Shown one piece after another: positions 55,014 through 64,000 of a stretch of 64,000 bases of DNA (within the stretch, counting starts at the first letter, position 1; every line of letters begins with the position of its first letter). This DNA is from Lepas anatifera. Taxonomy: Eukaryota; Arthropoda; Thecostraca; Lepadidae. Location of the stretch: the NCBI GenBank assembly GCA_034440635.1, contig JAOTON010000337.1:1241501-1305500 (forward strand), in the 5' to 3' direction. The translations under genes and the position numbers were made by a program. The notes below the pieces were generated by a model that was given only the letters and a program-made list of their open reading frames with translations, was not told where the DNA came from and did no database searches.

Positions 55014-55229
55014 TTGCAAGCCTTTACAAATTGCAATGTCAGGGGGTGTTTTGTTGTGAAATACCCACAACAAATGTCGTGTAGAGTTTCGGATTTATGT
55101 AAAGAACTCAATGATGCTAAGAGCAAAGCGATAACACAGATATTAAGGGATATACCAAACATTGAAGAGGCATATACTTTGGGCTCCCACGAGCTCCAAA
55201 TACAGAAGCTTACCATCATGGCACTTTAG
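55014..55229 (+). CDS. Short open frame of unknown nature
   Basis: A 71-codon frame starting at ATG (55014 region) with balanced composition: CKELNDAKSKAITQ, then ILRDIPNIEEAYTLG. It reads more like protein than its neighbours, but I recognise no family. It sits inside the span bounded by the 38-bp inverted pair, so it could be a remnant of an element's ORF. A minus-strand frame of 154 codons (55143-55607) overlaps it; at most one can be real. Confidence 0.15.
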   Translation: MQAFTNCNVRGCFVVKYPQQMSCRVSDLCKELNDAKSKAITQILRDIPNIEEAYTLGSHELQIQKLTIMAL

Positions 55230-55350
55230 GACCATGCTGGAAAAATATGAGGAGATGGAAAGCGGTTTATTGTATGTTTTTGTGTGCTCTAAACATTTCT
55301 CTATCGCACATACATGCTTGCAAGACATTTTTCGGTGACTCCCGTTTTGC

Positions 55351-55388
55351 AATTTTGGCCAATTCCGAACGGCCGTTATGACTGTGTG
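55351..55388 (-). repeat. 38-bp inverted pair, right member
   Basis: Inverted copy of 52204-52241, two mismatches in 38. Sequence outside and inside the two members does not match. Confidence 0.8.
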
Positions 55389-56736
55389 CGGCGCCGCCTG
55401 GTGGAGAACGCACACCGCGGGGACATTTGGGGTGTCGCTCAGTATCCGATGGGCTGTCTGCACAGGCCTAGTGTCCTGCCTCTGTAGATGTTCTATGTTT
55501 ATTTTTATAGGGTTTTCTGTTTTCATGGAAACACTGAGCAGTCCCCTGTTGACGCGATGCTTTAACATGCACACGGCATAGAGAACCGCAGGTGTGCCAT
55601 CTTTCAACGCGGTTCAAAGATGGCAAATTTGACATCTCGACATTTGAGTCAGTTCCTATCAGACTGAAAAACCTCTCTAATACCTCTCTCTCCCTATATT
55701 ATCGGATGTTGGTTCTTCGTGGACTGGAAATCTTATCCAATGTCTGTGATCGTCTGTGACAGAACAAGTTAGAGAAATGTGGTATATTTGTGTCCTTTTC
55801 GTGCACTCTTACATTTACGGTGAACGGAACCGCCAATAATGGTACAAAAACATGAATAATGGCATTGCTAAGAGTACGATAGTTATGAGAAGCAAATATT
55901 TCACTAGCCAAGCGGAGGAAACAGATATTGAGCAAAGGATGTTGAATGCAATGTAACTTCAACTTTTGTCTATAAGTTGAATTGTAGCAGGAAAATTTTC
56001 ATTTGCTGTTTAAGCAGCATCCGAATCCAAATATACCAAAAGTTGAAACGATCTAGGTGCACTTGAGAAGACATGACAATGATGGGCACAATACAACCAA
56101 GTCACCGGAACCACCCTAAAACCCCAATACACACGCGGACTTAGTGACAAAAACAAACGCTGTGGGGATCTATATAGCAAAGCCTGTTAAACAGCATATC
56201 CCGTTTACTCTTGATCCTTTAAAATTCAGCGCGTCAGTAGCGTATGTTGCTGCCCGTATGCTGTGAGCTCTGTCCCGGTCTGGGGTGATTTGGCGTGATT
56301 TAGCGAATTAACGGCTGAATACGAGCAGATGGAAACCTGACGCGGTTAGCCTCGCCGCCCTTGCCCAAACAATGATAATTCAATCAGTGGGCCGCCCGAT
56401 TGTATTAGACGGGTCAAGTAGGGTGGAGGGGGAGTGTTTTACCGAGTGGGGAGGGACGCCGCAGGCCCCAGTGGAACCAAAATTGTCACTAAAGGGAATT
56501 GGATGGGGTTTGAACTTAGCACAGCAGTTATGTAGAGCATATGTACAGAAAAACTCGGTTTCATATTTCGTTCGTTTAAAACATGCAGTCTTTACGAAGA
56601 ATAGCGATTCGTAAGAATGCTACTTTTTAAGCGAATTTCGCTTTGCACTGAAAAGCCGTGCCCCCCACGAGCGTAGCGGCTGGCAGCAGCTGTTCGGTGA
56701 TGGGGCCAATGAGGTCGGATTCCGGCCTAAACATAT
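55389..56736. other. Unassigned sequence
   Basis: No gene recognised. CAATCAGTGGGCCGCCCGAT at 56382-56401 vaguely resembles the CCAAT-type block but lacks the second half. Confidence 0.3.
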
Positions 56737-56753
56737 CATCATCATCATGTATT
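56737..56753 (+). repeat. (ATC)n short microsatellite
   Basis: Five ATC trinucleotides in a row. Confidence 0.85.
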
Positions 56754-56874
56754 TCTCACACTTCCACACAAATGAGGTGGCTTTTAAAGTGTCGTCGCAA
56801 TGAGTATAAAGTGATTATAAACTATGGAAGGAGATGGTAAGGATGAGGAAAGGTGAGGATCAAGAGGATGGGAT

Positions 56875-56931
56875 TCTACCTGGAGGGGTCGCTGCAGCCA
56901 CAGGCGCATGCGCTCACAGCCTCCAGGTAGA
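56875..56931. repeat. Perfect 12-bp hairpin with inner palindrome
   Basis: TCTACCTGGAGG (56875-56886) pairs exactly with CCTCCAGGTAGA (56920-56931). The 33-base loop contains the 10-bp palindrome GCGCATGCGC (56904-56913). A short AAGGAT tandem follows (56934-56950). Confidence 0.85.
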
Positions 56932-59900
56932 GTAAGGATAAGGATAAGGATTAGGTACCGGTAAAAAAAAACACACAATCGCACACACACTTCGAACATT
57001 TAAACAAAAATAATATAAACATGAAAATGTTCGATTCTTCGGCTTCGCTTTCATTTCGTCTTCGATCTGCTAAATTTCGTTGTTTGTGCTTCATCTTGTC
57101 TGTGACATCGTTGATCTTGCTTCACTGATGTTCAATTGTTGCATTTTTTTATTTTCTTTAATCTCCGGTGCTGATGTTCTCTTTCACAAAACTTGTTTTT
57201 TATTGTTCTGTAAAATTAGCCATCCTGAAATAATTCAATATTCCCGCCGCAGAAGCTTTTTTCTTGAAGGAGGTCTTAAAAACACGTGAAACGCAAGAAA
57301 AAAATCAAGGAGAAAGATTAGCGACGAAACGAGGATAGTAGGCCAAAAATGATGACTTGCTTCTTATTTTTATCTTCTTCTAGCTTGCACCAGAGACGGT
57401 CGAGGCGAATAAAAATTAGTACATAATGTAGACAAAAGAATGTATCCTTCACCTGTACGGTATCATTGCTGATTTTGAATTAGAACAGGAGTATTTTTAG
57501 AATTTCATAGAGCACTGAAAACACGTCCACTCCCTGTCGCTGAAAGAACTGAACTGAACACACGCTGTTCCGCGGCGAACGGGAAGTTCTGGGACAAGTG
57601 ATATACCGAACCAAGGTTTTGTTCTGTACTATCACATCAAATGAATGTCCAGAGCAGGCGCTGGGGTTGCATTAGGCCAGGATGAGAAATTCAGAGAATA
57701 CTTTAGACATACGACTAAATGTCCTTGAGGGAGTGGGTTTAAAGTGTGCCTACATAAGTGTGCATAGTCACAGGTGCCTGAAGGACCTTTCCGGTACAAT
57801 TGGTTATGTGTGCCTCTTCTGACCTGCTATTTGACAACGGACTTTGATCGTCAGGAATCTGCTTTATATACAGCATAGCTTAATGATATATATTTTTGGG
57901 GTATCTGGTAGATTTATGCTGTTGAATATGATGACCGCTCAGTAGTTGGTGAGGATTCTTTGAAGCTTCGCGTCCGGTTGGTTTCTCCTGAAGTCGTCGA
58001 CACCTTGAGACGTCTGGGAAGAACATGCCGGAGTGGTTATGCAAGGGAGTCAAGCTTACTCTGGATAACACCGAAGTCATATCCGATGGTGTTCCCCTGC
58101 CACGATTGAACTCTGGCGTGTGAATGTCACAGTAGAAACATATGAGGTATTCCACGACAGATCGGTCAGATGATGACTCCATACATCACAGATGTCGACT
58201 GAGCTTCAGCTAAGGGATTCTCGGGGTTGATGGCTCGTGCTGTGTTTTTTAGCTTCGTCCGTGCAACAGTTGCGGTAGATCTTCGGCGACTTTCAAATGG
58301 CATGCAAATCCCATATTATTTGCATATATCTCTGGAATTAGCTTCATGTTTGAGATTAAATGGTTTCTTTTCTAGAATTTCGTGAACTAGAAAAGCCTGT
58401 GGCTGGCTCTAACTTTACAATACCGTTTTTTTATTGTTTGCAATGATCTATTTATTATTTAGTGTGCTTCCAAAATGATGTCACGCAAATTTGAAACTTT
58501 TCCTGGTCAAAATAAAATACATTGGTAGAGTACATTGGCCTGCTATGGTGAAAGCTACAGATCGTTGACAGAGGTGATGTTGTCCCCATAAGGGCGTATC
58601 ACCGACCTGCCACACCCTTAGCTGACCTCTGGAACCTTGCCTTCCTCTGGTGTAGGCCTAACACGCGCTTTGAAGAGGTGGTGTGGTGTCAACGGGCTGT
58701 GGGAAAGGTTACTAAAATATATTCCCCTTAAGGTTAAAAGCTGAAAGGGCTGGGAAAATTTCTGGTGCTTTATGGGGACGATATCTGTTGCTATATGAGG
58801 GCTCTCTCCGTTGCTTTATATGCTGGCGAGGGCTATAGTGGTCTAAATTATATCCAATTTTCTTTCACCTAGACTAAAATTTTCCAAGCCAAGCGAGGTC
58901 ACAACGGTCAAATATGGAGCCTGCTGGGAACCCATTGGGAAGTGTCATTTGGCTATTCATTTGGCGGAGGTGCATTCAGCTACTTTTTACAGGCGCTGAT
59001 TTCTCCTTCTAGCTTAAAATCAGGATTGGTATTAATCATGCATAATTAGATAGGCACTGAGCTACCTCTTAGCAGTTCAATCCTCGATTGCAAATTTACC
59101 TGTGCGAAACAAAGACAAATTCGAAAAGGAAATACTTTATTTTCTCGGGAAAGCTCGAAATATGTTAATGTTTGACCTGACCTATGTTGCAGTAGCAGCA
59201 GTAGCAGTGCCCGTAAATTAGACATTTCACAGCTACAAGTGCTAAAAATGCACTCAAACTTATATAAGTTTGCAATTTCAATTAGCTTACAAACTGTAGT
59301 CAAAAAACGAGTTTTTAGCGGAGAAATTTAAAATTGTGAGTAGGTATCATGAATTGAACCTGATAGAGGAGAACTGGCGTGAGATTTCAACTAAGCACCA
59401 TGAACTTTGTCGGATACGCGTGCTCAGACACCAGCAGGGGAAACGGGTGTCCACTGTGTCTGTATTAAAACTTCAAAATATAAATGCATCACCGACCCCA
59501 TTTGAATATATTGCAATTTGAAATTATAGGCGCCAATTTCGGCAATGTTTTCTCGTTTTTGCTCGGCGGAAGCATGTAGGCTAAGTTTGCTAACCTGGAT
59601 TTCCGGCGTCACCATTGAGAATGACAAATCGCAGCTTTTTCGACGGCTGGACACCAGGCTTACCCTGAATGTTGACAGGTGTAATCTCGGGCCAATATAA
59701 AAGTAATAATAGGAGGGAACTCCCTCTCAGAATATACGGCTAAACAGACCTGATAACCTATGTATCTGCGTACCTACTTAAGCTTAGGGAACGGAGACTT
59801 CGTTCTTACGGGACTCACTCAGAAAGCCAGCCGGGAGCTCCCTGCCAAGGCAAATTGATTGATTCGCAGCGCAAACAGGGCGTCTGGTTTGTCTCATTTC

Positions 59901-61739
59901 GATGTGATGACAGAGCGTGCTGGAAATGCGACTGGCGAAAAGACAAAGCACCGGTAAACACAGCACTCCAGCACTGTGTTTGTCCCGGCACCGGCGCTGT
60001 TTGTATTCGATAATGATTTCTGGATGGGCCACCCCGCTGGAGGAACTCGAAGCTGCTGCCCGATGGGAGAAACATCACTGGAGTTGTTCTCTGTTCTGCT
60101 GGACTGACTTACAGGCTGTTGCGAATTGTTTTTGGAATGTTTCGTTTCCTTGTGATTTTGGGTAGTTCGTACCAAACATTATTCGAGTTGGGGTGGACGT
60201 CGTTATGTGACCAGCGGTTTTGCAGGTAAGCTCTTCTGACCTAGCGGAAGCATAACCCCGGTCCGATTTAAAGGGCTCGATTTTCGTGACATTTATGTTT
60301 TCAATTTGTCACCCAATGTCATAAGCTCCAGCGCCTCGGGCCGTATCCGCAACCGGGACACCACTGGCTCACCAAGAATGTTGAGGGCAATTCGTAGTAA
60401 CGAAATCCTGATTCTCTGATTCTCTTGGTTTTTATGTTCAAATCTAATGTCACCAGAAAAATAGAAAAGGTCAGATAAAACGTGGCATTTTATTTTGCGC
60501 AGTGAGCTACACAAATTATGACTATGTAATGTGAGCCCCAGATGAGAACAGAAATCGTAGTGATATCCAATACTTGTTTGCCCTTGGAGCACCATGCGAG
60601 TTTAACCAGTTATAATTGAAATGCAAGCAAGCAAAGTTATTGTCAAATGCACTTATTCTGCATTTGCAATCAAAATACCATGAAATTATAAATTACATTT
60701 TGGAGGACATTTTAGTTGGATCACCATTTGATTATTTTTAACTTGCCATAGAATTCCCGTAAATATAGAATTATGTTCTAATCTGTTCCAAAGAATCATT
60801 TCACGTTTATGGTAGCTGACACCAGTCAGTAAAAAGATGGGTGAAATTGCTGACAAAGTAGCCGTAATATGTCGAAGGCATTTGTGAGACGGGCCATCTT
60901 GCCCATTTCACGGCACGATTAGACCGCCCAGCATCCCGTTCATCTCTAGCCAGAAGAAATGAAGGCCATCTGTTTCTTAAAATGAGCGACAAAAATGGAG
61001 ACCTGACAACCAGCCCACATTTCTGGCAGTAAAAGGAGGCTACTCTGGTGGTCAGCTTGCCATTACATATCTCCCCTTCAGTGGCAGAGCTTGATATCCT
61101 AGCGGGCTCACGGTCTCTCCCCACACTGGCGGCAGTTTCAGATATGAGCAACATGACCCGGTTTGACCCTCACTCAAATGAAAAGCTTATATCCGTGCGA
61201 ATGCGTGTCTTAATGGAATGAAGCTCGCACTCGCGGGTAGCGGAGTAAATTAAATTCTAGGCTTTGGATTTCAAACAAAACTGTAGCCCGACTTACAAAG
61301 AATATGTGTCTCCCTGAGACTGTGAAACACCCTACCAAGAACTATTTTATGAAGTTTAAAAGCGGGAAAAACGAAATATTCACAGTCGGAGAGCGCGTAG
61401 CTTGGAGAAAAATGTCAGAATTTCCGACGAGTTATGTAGCAGTAGTGCTTGGCGATGAAACCACAATATGAGTTTTCTCTGTATGTCGAAATGGACAAAT
61501 AAAACCCATTTTCCTTGAGTTATTTTCTTGTCCCATTATCGTGCCTTACAGGTGGTAGTCAAAGCCAGTGGCTACCCTGCTCTTAATGGTCGGCGTCCCT
61601 ATTCTTTTAATTTTTGCTTCAGGAACAGCCGAAAAATTGTGTCATGTATGCCGTCTTCCGGCCTGCTGATCAGTGGGTATCGGGTTTTCTGCAGTAACTA
61701 CGTTTGTATTTCCCCGCTTTATTTCGCTAAGAGTTACTC
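56932..61739. other. Long unassigned, mainly AT-rich stretch
   Basis: Nearly 5 kb without a recognised repeat family or protein. Open frames up to 115 codons occur on both strands (for example 60807-61154 minus, 59894-60175 minus), none with a domain I know. Short GCAGTAGCAGCAGTAGCAGT runs occur near 59192. It may be unique intergenic or intronic DNA. Confidence 0.4.
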
Positions 61740-62010
61740 TGTTCTGCGGCGCATCAACAATTGTCTGTCTCTTTGGCGCGCTTTTCCTTTGGCGCGCTGT
61801 CAGTCGATACGGTTTTGCGGCGGCGCGCCGTCCCCGTCAGCGCCGCCGCCGCGATTTTCCGCGCTTGATTAATAAAACCTCATCGCGACAGGCGGGGGAT
61901 TAATGTGGCGCTCGGCTGAAGCCGGTGGAATGTCGTCGTCGACAATATTGGAGCGGCGGTGACGCCGCCGCCGCCAACGCCAACGTCGAATGGCCGGCCC
62001 AAAATCGTTG
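61740..62010. promoter_or_regulatory. CpG-rich block with tandem E2F-type sites
   Basis: TTTGGCGCGC occurs at 61772-61781 and again at 61788-61797, 16 bp apart; TTTGGCGC is the E2F consensus. Downstream are CGGCGGCGCGCC, CAGCGCCGCCGCCGCG and a further GGCCGGCCC. There is no TATA box or start that I can tie to it. Confidence 0.45.
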
Positions 62011-62359
62011 CAGCGCTGCAAAACCAAACGGGCGCTTTTGGTGGTTGGTGCCTGGAAACATTGTCTCTGCGTTGGAAAGAGTATTTGTGTCTCGTTCTTA
62101 AAAATCATTTCGCAGCATAACGGCTACGGTTTCATCAGTCCTGACGCCAGCGACAGAACAGCCAGAAGAGCTTCCGCTGAAATGATGAAATCACCCATAT
62201 TGCCTTGATTGTTTATTATGGATGCTGCAACACAATTCGGAGCCGGATAATTTTGGTTTCTTTAACACCTTGAAACCATTTTGTCGCGATTAGAGAACAT
62301 TCAGCAAAAGAATGCATGCTAAAGACCATTTCCCAATAATCTGTTGTGGAGCAGGGTAA
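62011..62359. other. Unassigned sequence between two CpG-rich blocks
   Basis: Nothing recognised. Confidence 0.3.
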
Positions 62360-62770
62360 TGATGCGCCGTCTCGCCGACTCTCGCTCTCTGAGACACATC
62401 TACTGGAGCGCTGCTGGGCGGCGGCTGACTTTGGAGGACCAGCAGGGCTGGATGGGACGGACGGTCGGCGGGAGGTGTCGGCGTGCCTGGTATTGATCCC
62501 AGGTCCGGTCCGTGGCCGCCACGGCTGCCGGCCGGCCACTAATTACGACTATTCAGCGGCGGGTCGCGGCGGCAGCGGCGGCTGACCTGAATCGGGCCCG
62601 TGTCACCGCCGCCCTGGGGAGGGGTTCTCCATTACGCCGGCTGGACAGCCCCAGACAGCTGAATGGTACGCGGAGGCCGGAACTGTCGGTATCCGACCAG
62701 CTGATCCGCCGCCGCCCGCTGCCGTCAGCAGCAGAGCGGGCCTGTCACACCAGTGTCCAAGTACCGGCCG
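62360..62770. promoter_or_regulatory. CpG-rich block
   Basis: CpG-rich over about 400 bp (GGTCGCGGCGGCAGCGGCGG and similar). Open frames on both strands have no known domain. Confidence 0.4.
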
Positions 62771-62947
62771 TTCTGAGGGCTTCAAAAGATAAGGCTCTCT
62801 GTGAAAATTAGCACGTGCTGTTTCCCTTTACTTTAATTTTTGGCGGAGGGGCTCTGATAATGCGCAACAGTCAGCTTAAGTGACCACTATGATGTAATCC
62901 CCTATGTTTAATTGAATACCTTAAATCAGGGGTGTGAATTTCTATCT

Positions 62948-63001
62948 CTTTGGGGGTGCCGAGGCACCCCCATAGGCGTTCGGTGCCGAGCACCCCCAAA
63001 G
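62948..63001. repeat. GC-rich hairpin of GGGGGTGC type
   Basis: CTTTGGGGGTGC (62948-62959) pairs exactly with GCACCCCCAAAG (62990-63001). An inner GGCACC/GGTGCC pair (62963-62968 with 62982-62987) continues the stem. Related phrases GGGCACCCCC and GGGCACCCC follow at about 63018-63037, suggesting a larger worn repeat. Confidence 0.75.
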
Positions 63002-63147
63002 ATGTGCAGGGCACCCCCAATGGTGATTTGGGCACCCCACCAAAAGGTTAAGCAATGTCCTTATAAAGTGCCCAAATAGAGGAAATGATCATCAAATACC
63101 TGTTCCACAGCGCTATAGTGGCGTTCTGCATCTGGCCTACAACTTAA

Positions 63148-64000
63148 CCCTCGCCTCGGTGGGGGTGTTTGAACACCCCCTTCAGGTTTTTCTGGGAGCA
63201 CGAAAAAACGGCAGCGCGAAGCGCTGCTGTACTTGGCACACCTTATCCTTGATCGATTCAGCAACTTTATACAAAATTTTAGGTTTGGGTCATCACAGGT
63301 CAGGTCACCAGTGCAGGTCAAGTGACCTCACCTCAAAAAATGTTTAAGGTGCCATAAGTGACAAATGGGTGAATCTATCGGATTGAAACTCTTGACACAT
63401 AATGGCCCCACCGATTTCTCCAAAAAAAGGTTCCGGGATTTTTAATATCGATGACCTAAGGTCAAGCACGGGTCATGACCACTTGGGTGCCCCATTTTGT
63501 ATCGACTTTTGAAAATTGTAGGTGGGTATGTCTAATCCCGTGCATTCGGACCTCCTGAGTTCAATGTCACCAAAATTTTCGAAATCCAAAAATTTCTAGG
63601 GATCGCGAATTTGATTTGAAATTTGGAGTTTTCCTAAAATGGCAGATTTTTTAGCTATTTACGCTTCTATCTTTATTCATAATTGGGTTAGAGTAACAAA
63701 ATAAATAATATCGTTTTTATTGTCACCAGAGCTATCATTTGATACCCAATTTGATACCTTTTTAGCACTTGGTCAGATTAGGGGTTCGGTAATTGTTCCA
63801 AATGGGTCAAAAATTGCGATTTCCGGCCAGAATCAATCTTTTAACCGTGCTTGACATGAACACGTCACAAAAGTGAATGTGGTTTACTTTTTAATCATCT
63901 AGATATCCAAACTAACCGTTATCATTTTCGTGCCATACACAATTGCTCATTTAATCAAGTTACCACAACATTTGTGACCAAATTGTGGGCTGAGGCACAC
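63148..64000 (+). mobile_element. Family C-like element with a family D-like end (partial)
   Basis: TTAA at 63144-63147 is followed by CCCTCGCCTCGGTGGGGG, an end like family D. The interior then follows family C: AGGTTTTTCTGGGAGCACG, the hairpin (63208-63217 with 63221-63230, loop GAA), TGTACTTGGCACACC, the GGTCA cluster and TCGATGACCTAAGGTCAAGC. Similarity to family C stops near 63481. I see no right end before the window closes, so it is either a rearranged copy or one that continues beyond. Confidence 0.6.

Noticed and set aside
56382..56401. Third copy of the CCAAT-type block
   Set aside because: It shares only CAATCAG and GGCCGCC-like bases; the second block GGCACAGAGGTGAGAG is missing.
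61311..61396. lin-4/mir-125-like precursor (TCCCTGAGAC seed)
   Set aside because: Only a 9-bp stem (GACTGTGAA/TTCACAGTC) plus a short extension across a bulge, with a loop of over 50 bases. The match beyond the seed is poor.

Overview
This window looks like non-coding, repeat-dense nuclear DNA from an invertebrate animal. The evidence is a LINE reverse transcriptase of the CR1/L2-like group, several tRNA-derived SINE families, many small terminal-inverted-repeat (TIR) elements, long AT-rich stretches, and CpG that is not depleted in GC-rich blocks. I cannot name the species; an arthropod such as a crustacean is a guess. I found no host protein-coding gene that I can defend. The only convincing coding sequence is the LINE fragment at 13628-14857 (minus strand).

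The dominant theme is non-autonomous DNA transposons. At least nine insertions sit between TTAA target sites and fall into several lineages. Family C (8164-8997, 21492-22331, 52492-53320, and a partial copy from 63148) is 829-840 bp long, full of GGTCA/TGACC pentamers, and carries a short hairpin whose stem is preserved by compensatory changes. Family D (11349-11946, 44600-45623) has piggyBac-like CCC ends. Family E (18649-19710) shares the GGTCA interior. Families H (15209-15717, probably 3399-4067) and I (22730-23507) have AGGGA ends. A second group makes 8-bp target duplications, as hAT elements do: family A (six ~150-165 bp copies), family B (three ~260-280 bp copies) and single copies at 25489 and 45786. 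A TA-type element (31692-32287) sits inside an older GGTCA element.

Retroelements: SINE family 1 (copies near 120, 1871, 7624, 17836 and 43680), SINE family 2 (4455, 14951), SINE-like family 3 (24551, 27015, 51230), the LINE at 13446-14858 with an AT-rich target duplication, and a LINE-tail-like stretch near 7056.

From 37494 to 41917 lies a 43-bp minisatellite of about 100 units with internal hairpins and higher-order structure. Because 43 is not a multiple of 3, any reading frame cycles through all phases of the unit; all three minus frames stay open for long stretches, but this looks like a by-product of composition.

GC/CpG-rich blocks without long ORFs (near 6.5, 28.7, 30.8, 34.5, 42.2, 43.1, 47.4, 51.8, 54.7, 61.7 and 62.4 kb) are candidate promoters or enhancers. 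One contains tandem E2F-type sites and another a perfect CRE. Two related CCAAT-containing blocks (20539-20643 and 28925-29036) are the best candidates for a duplicated regulatory element.
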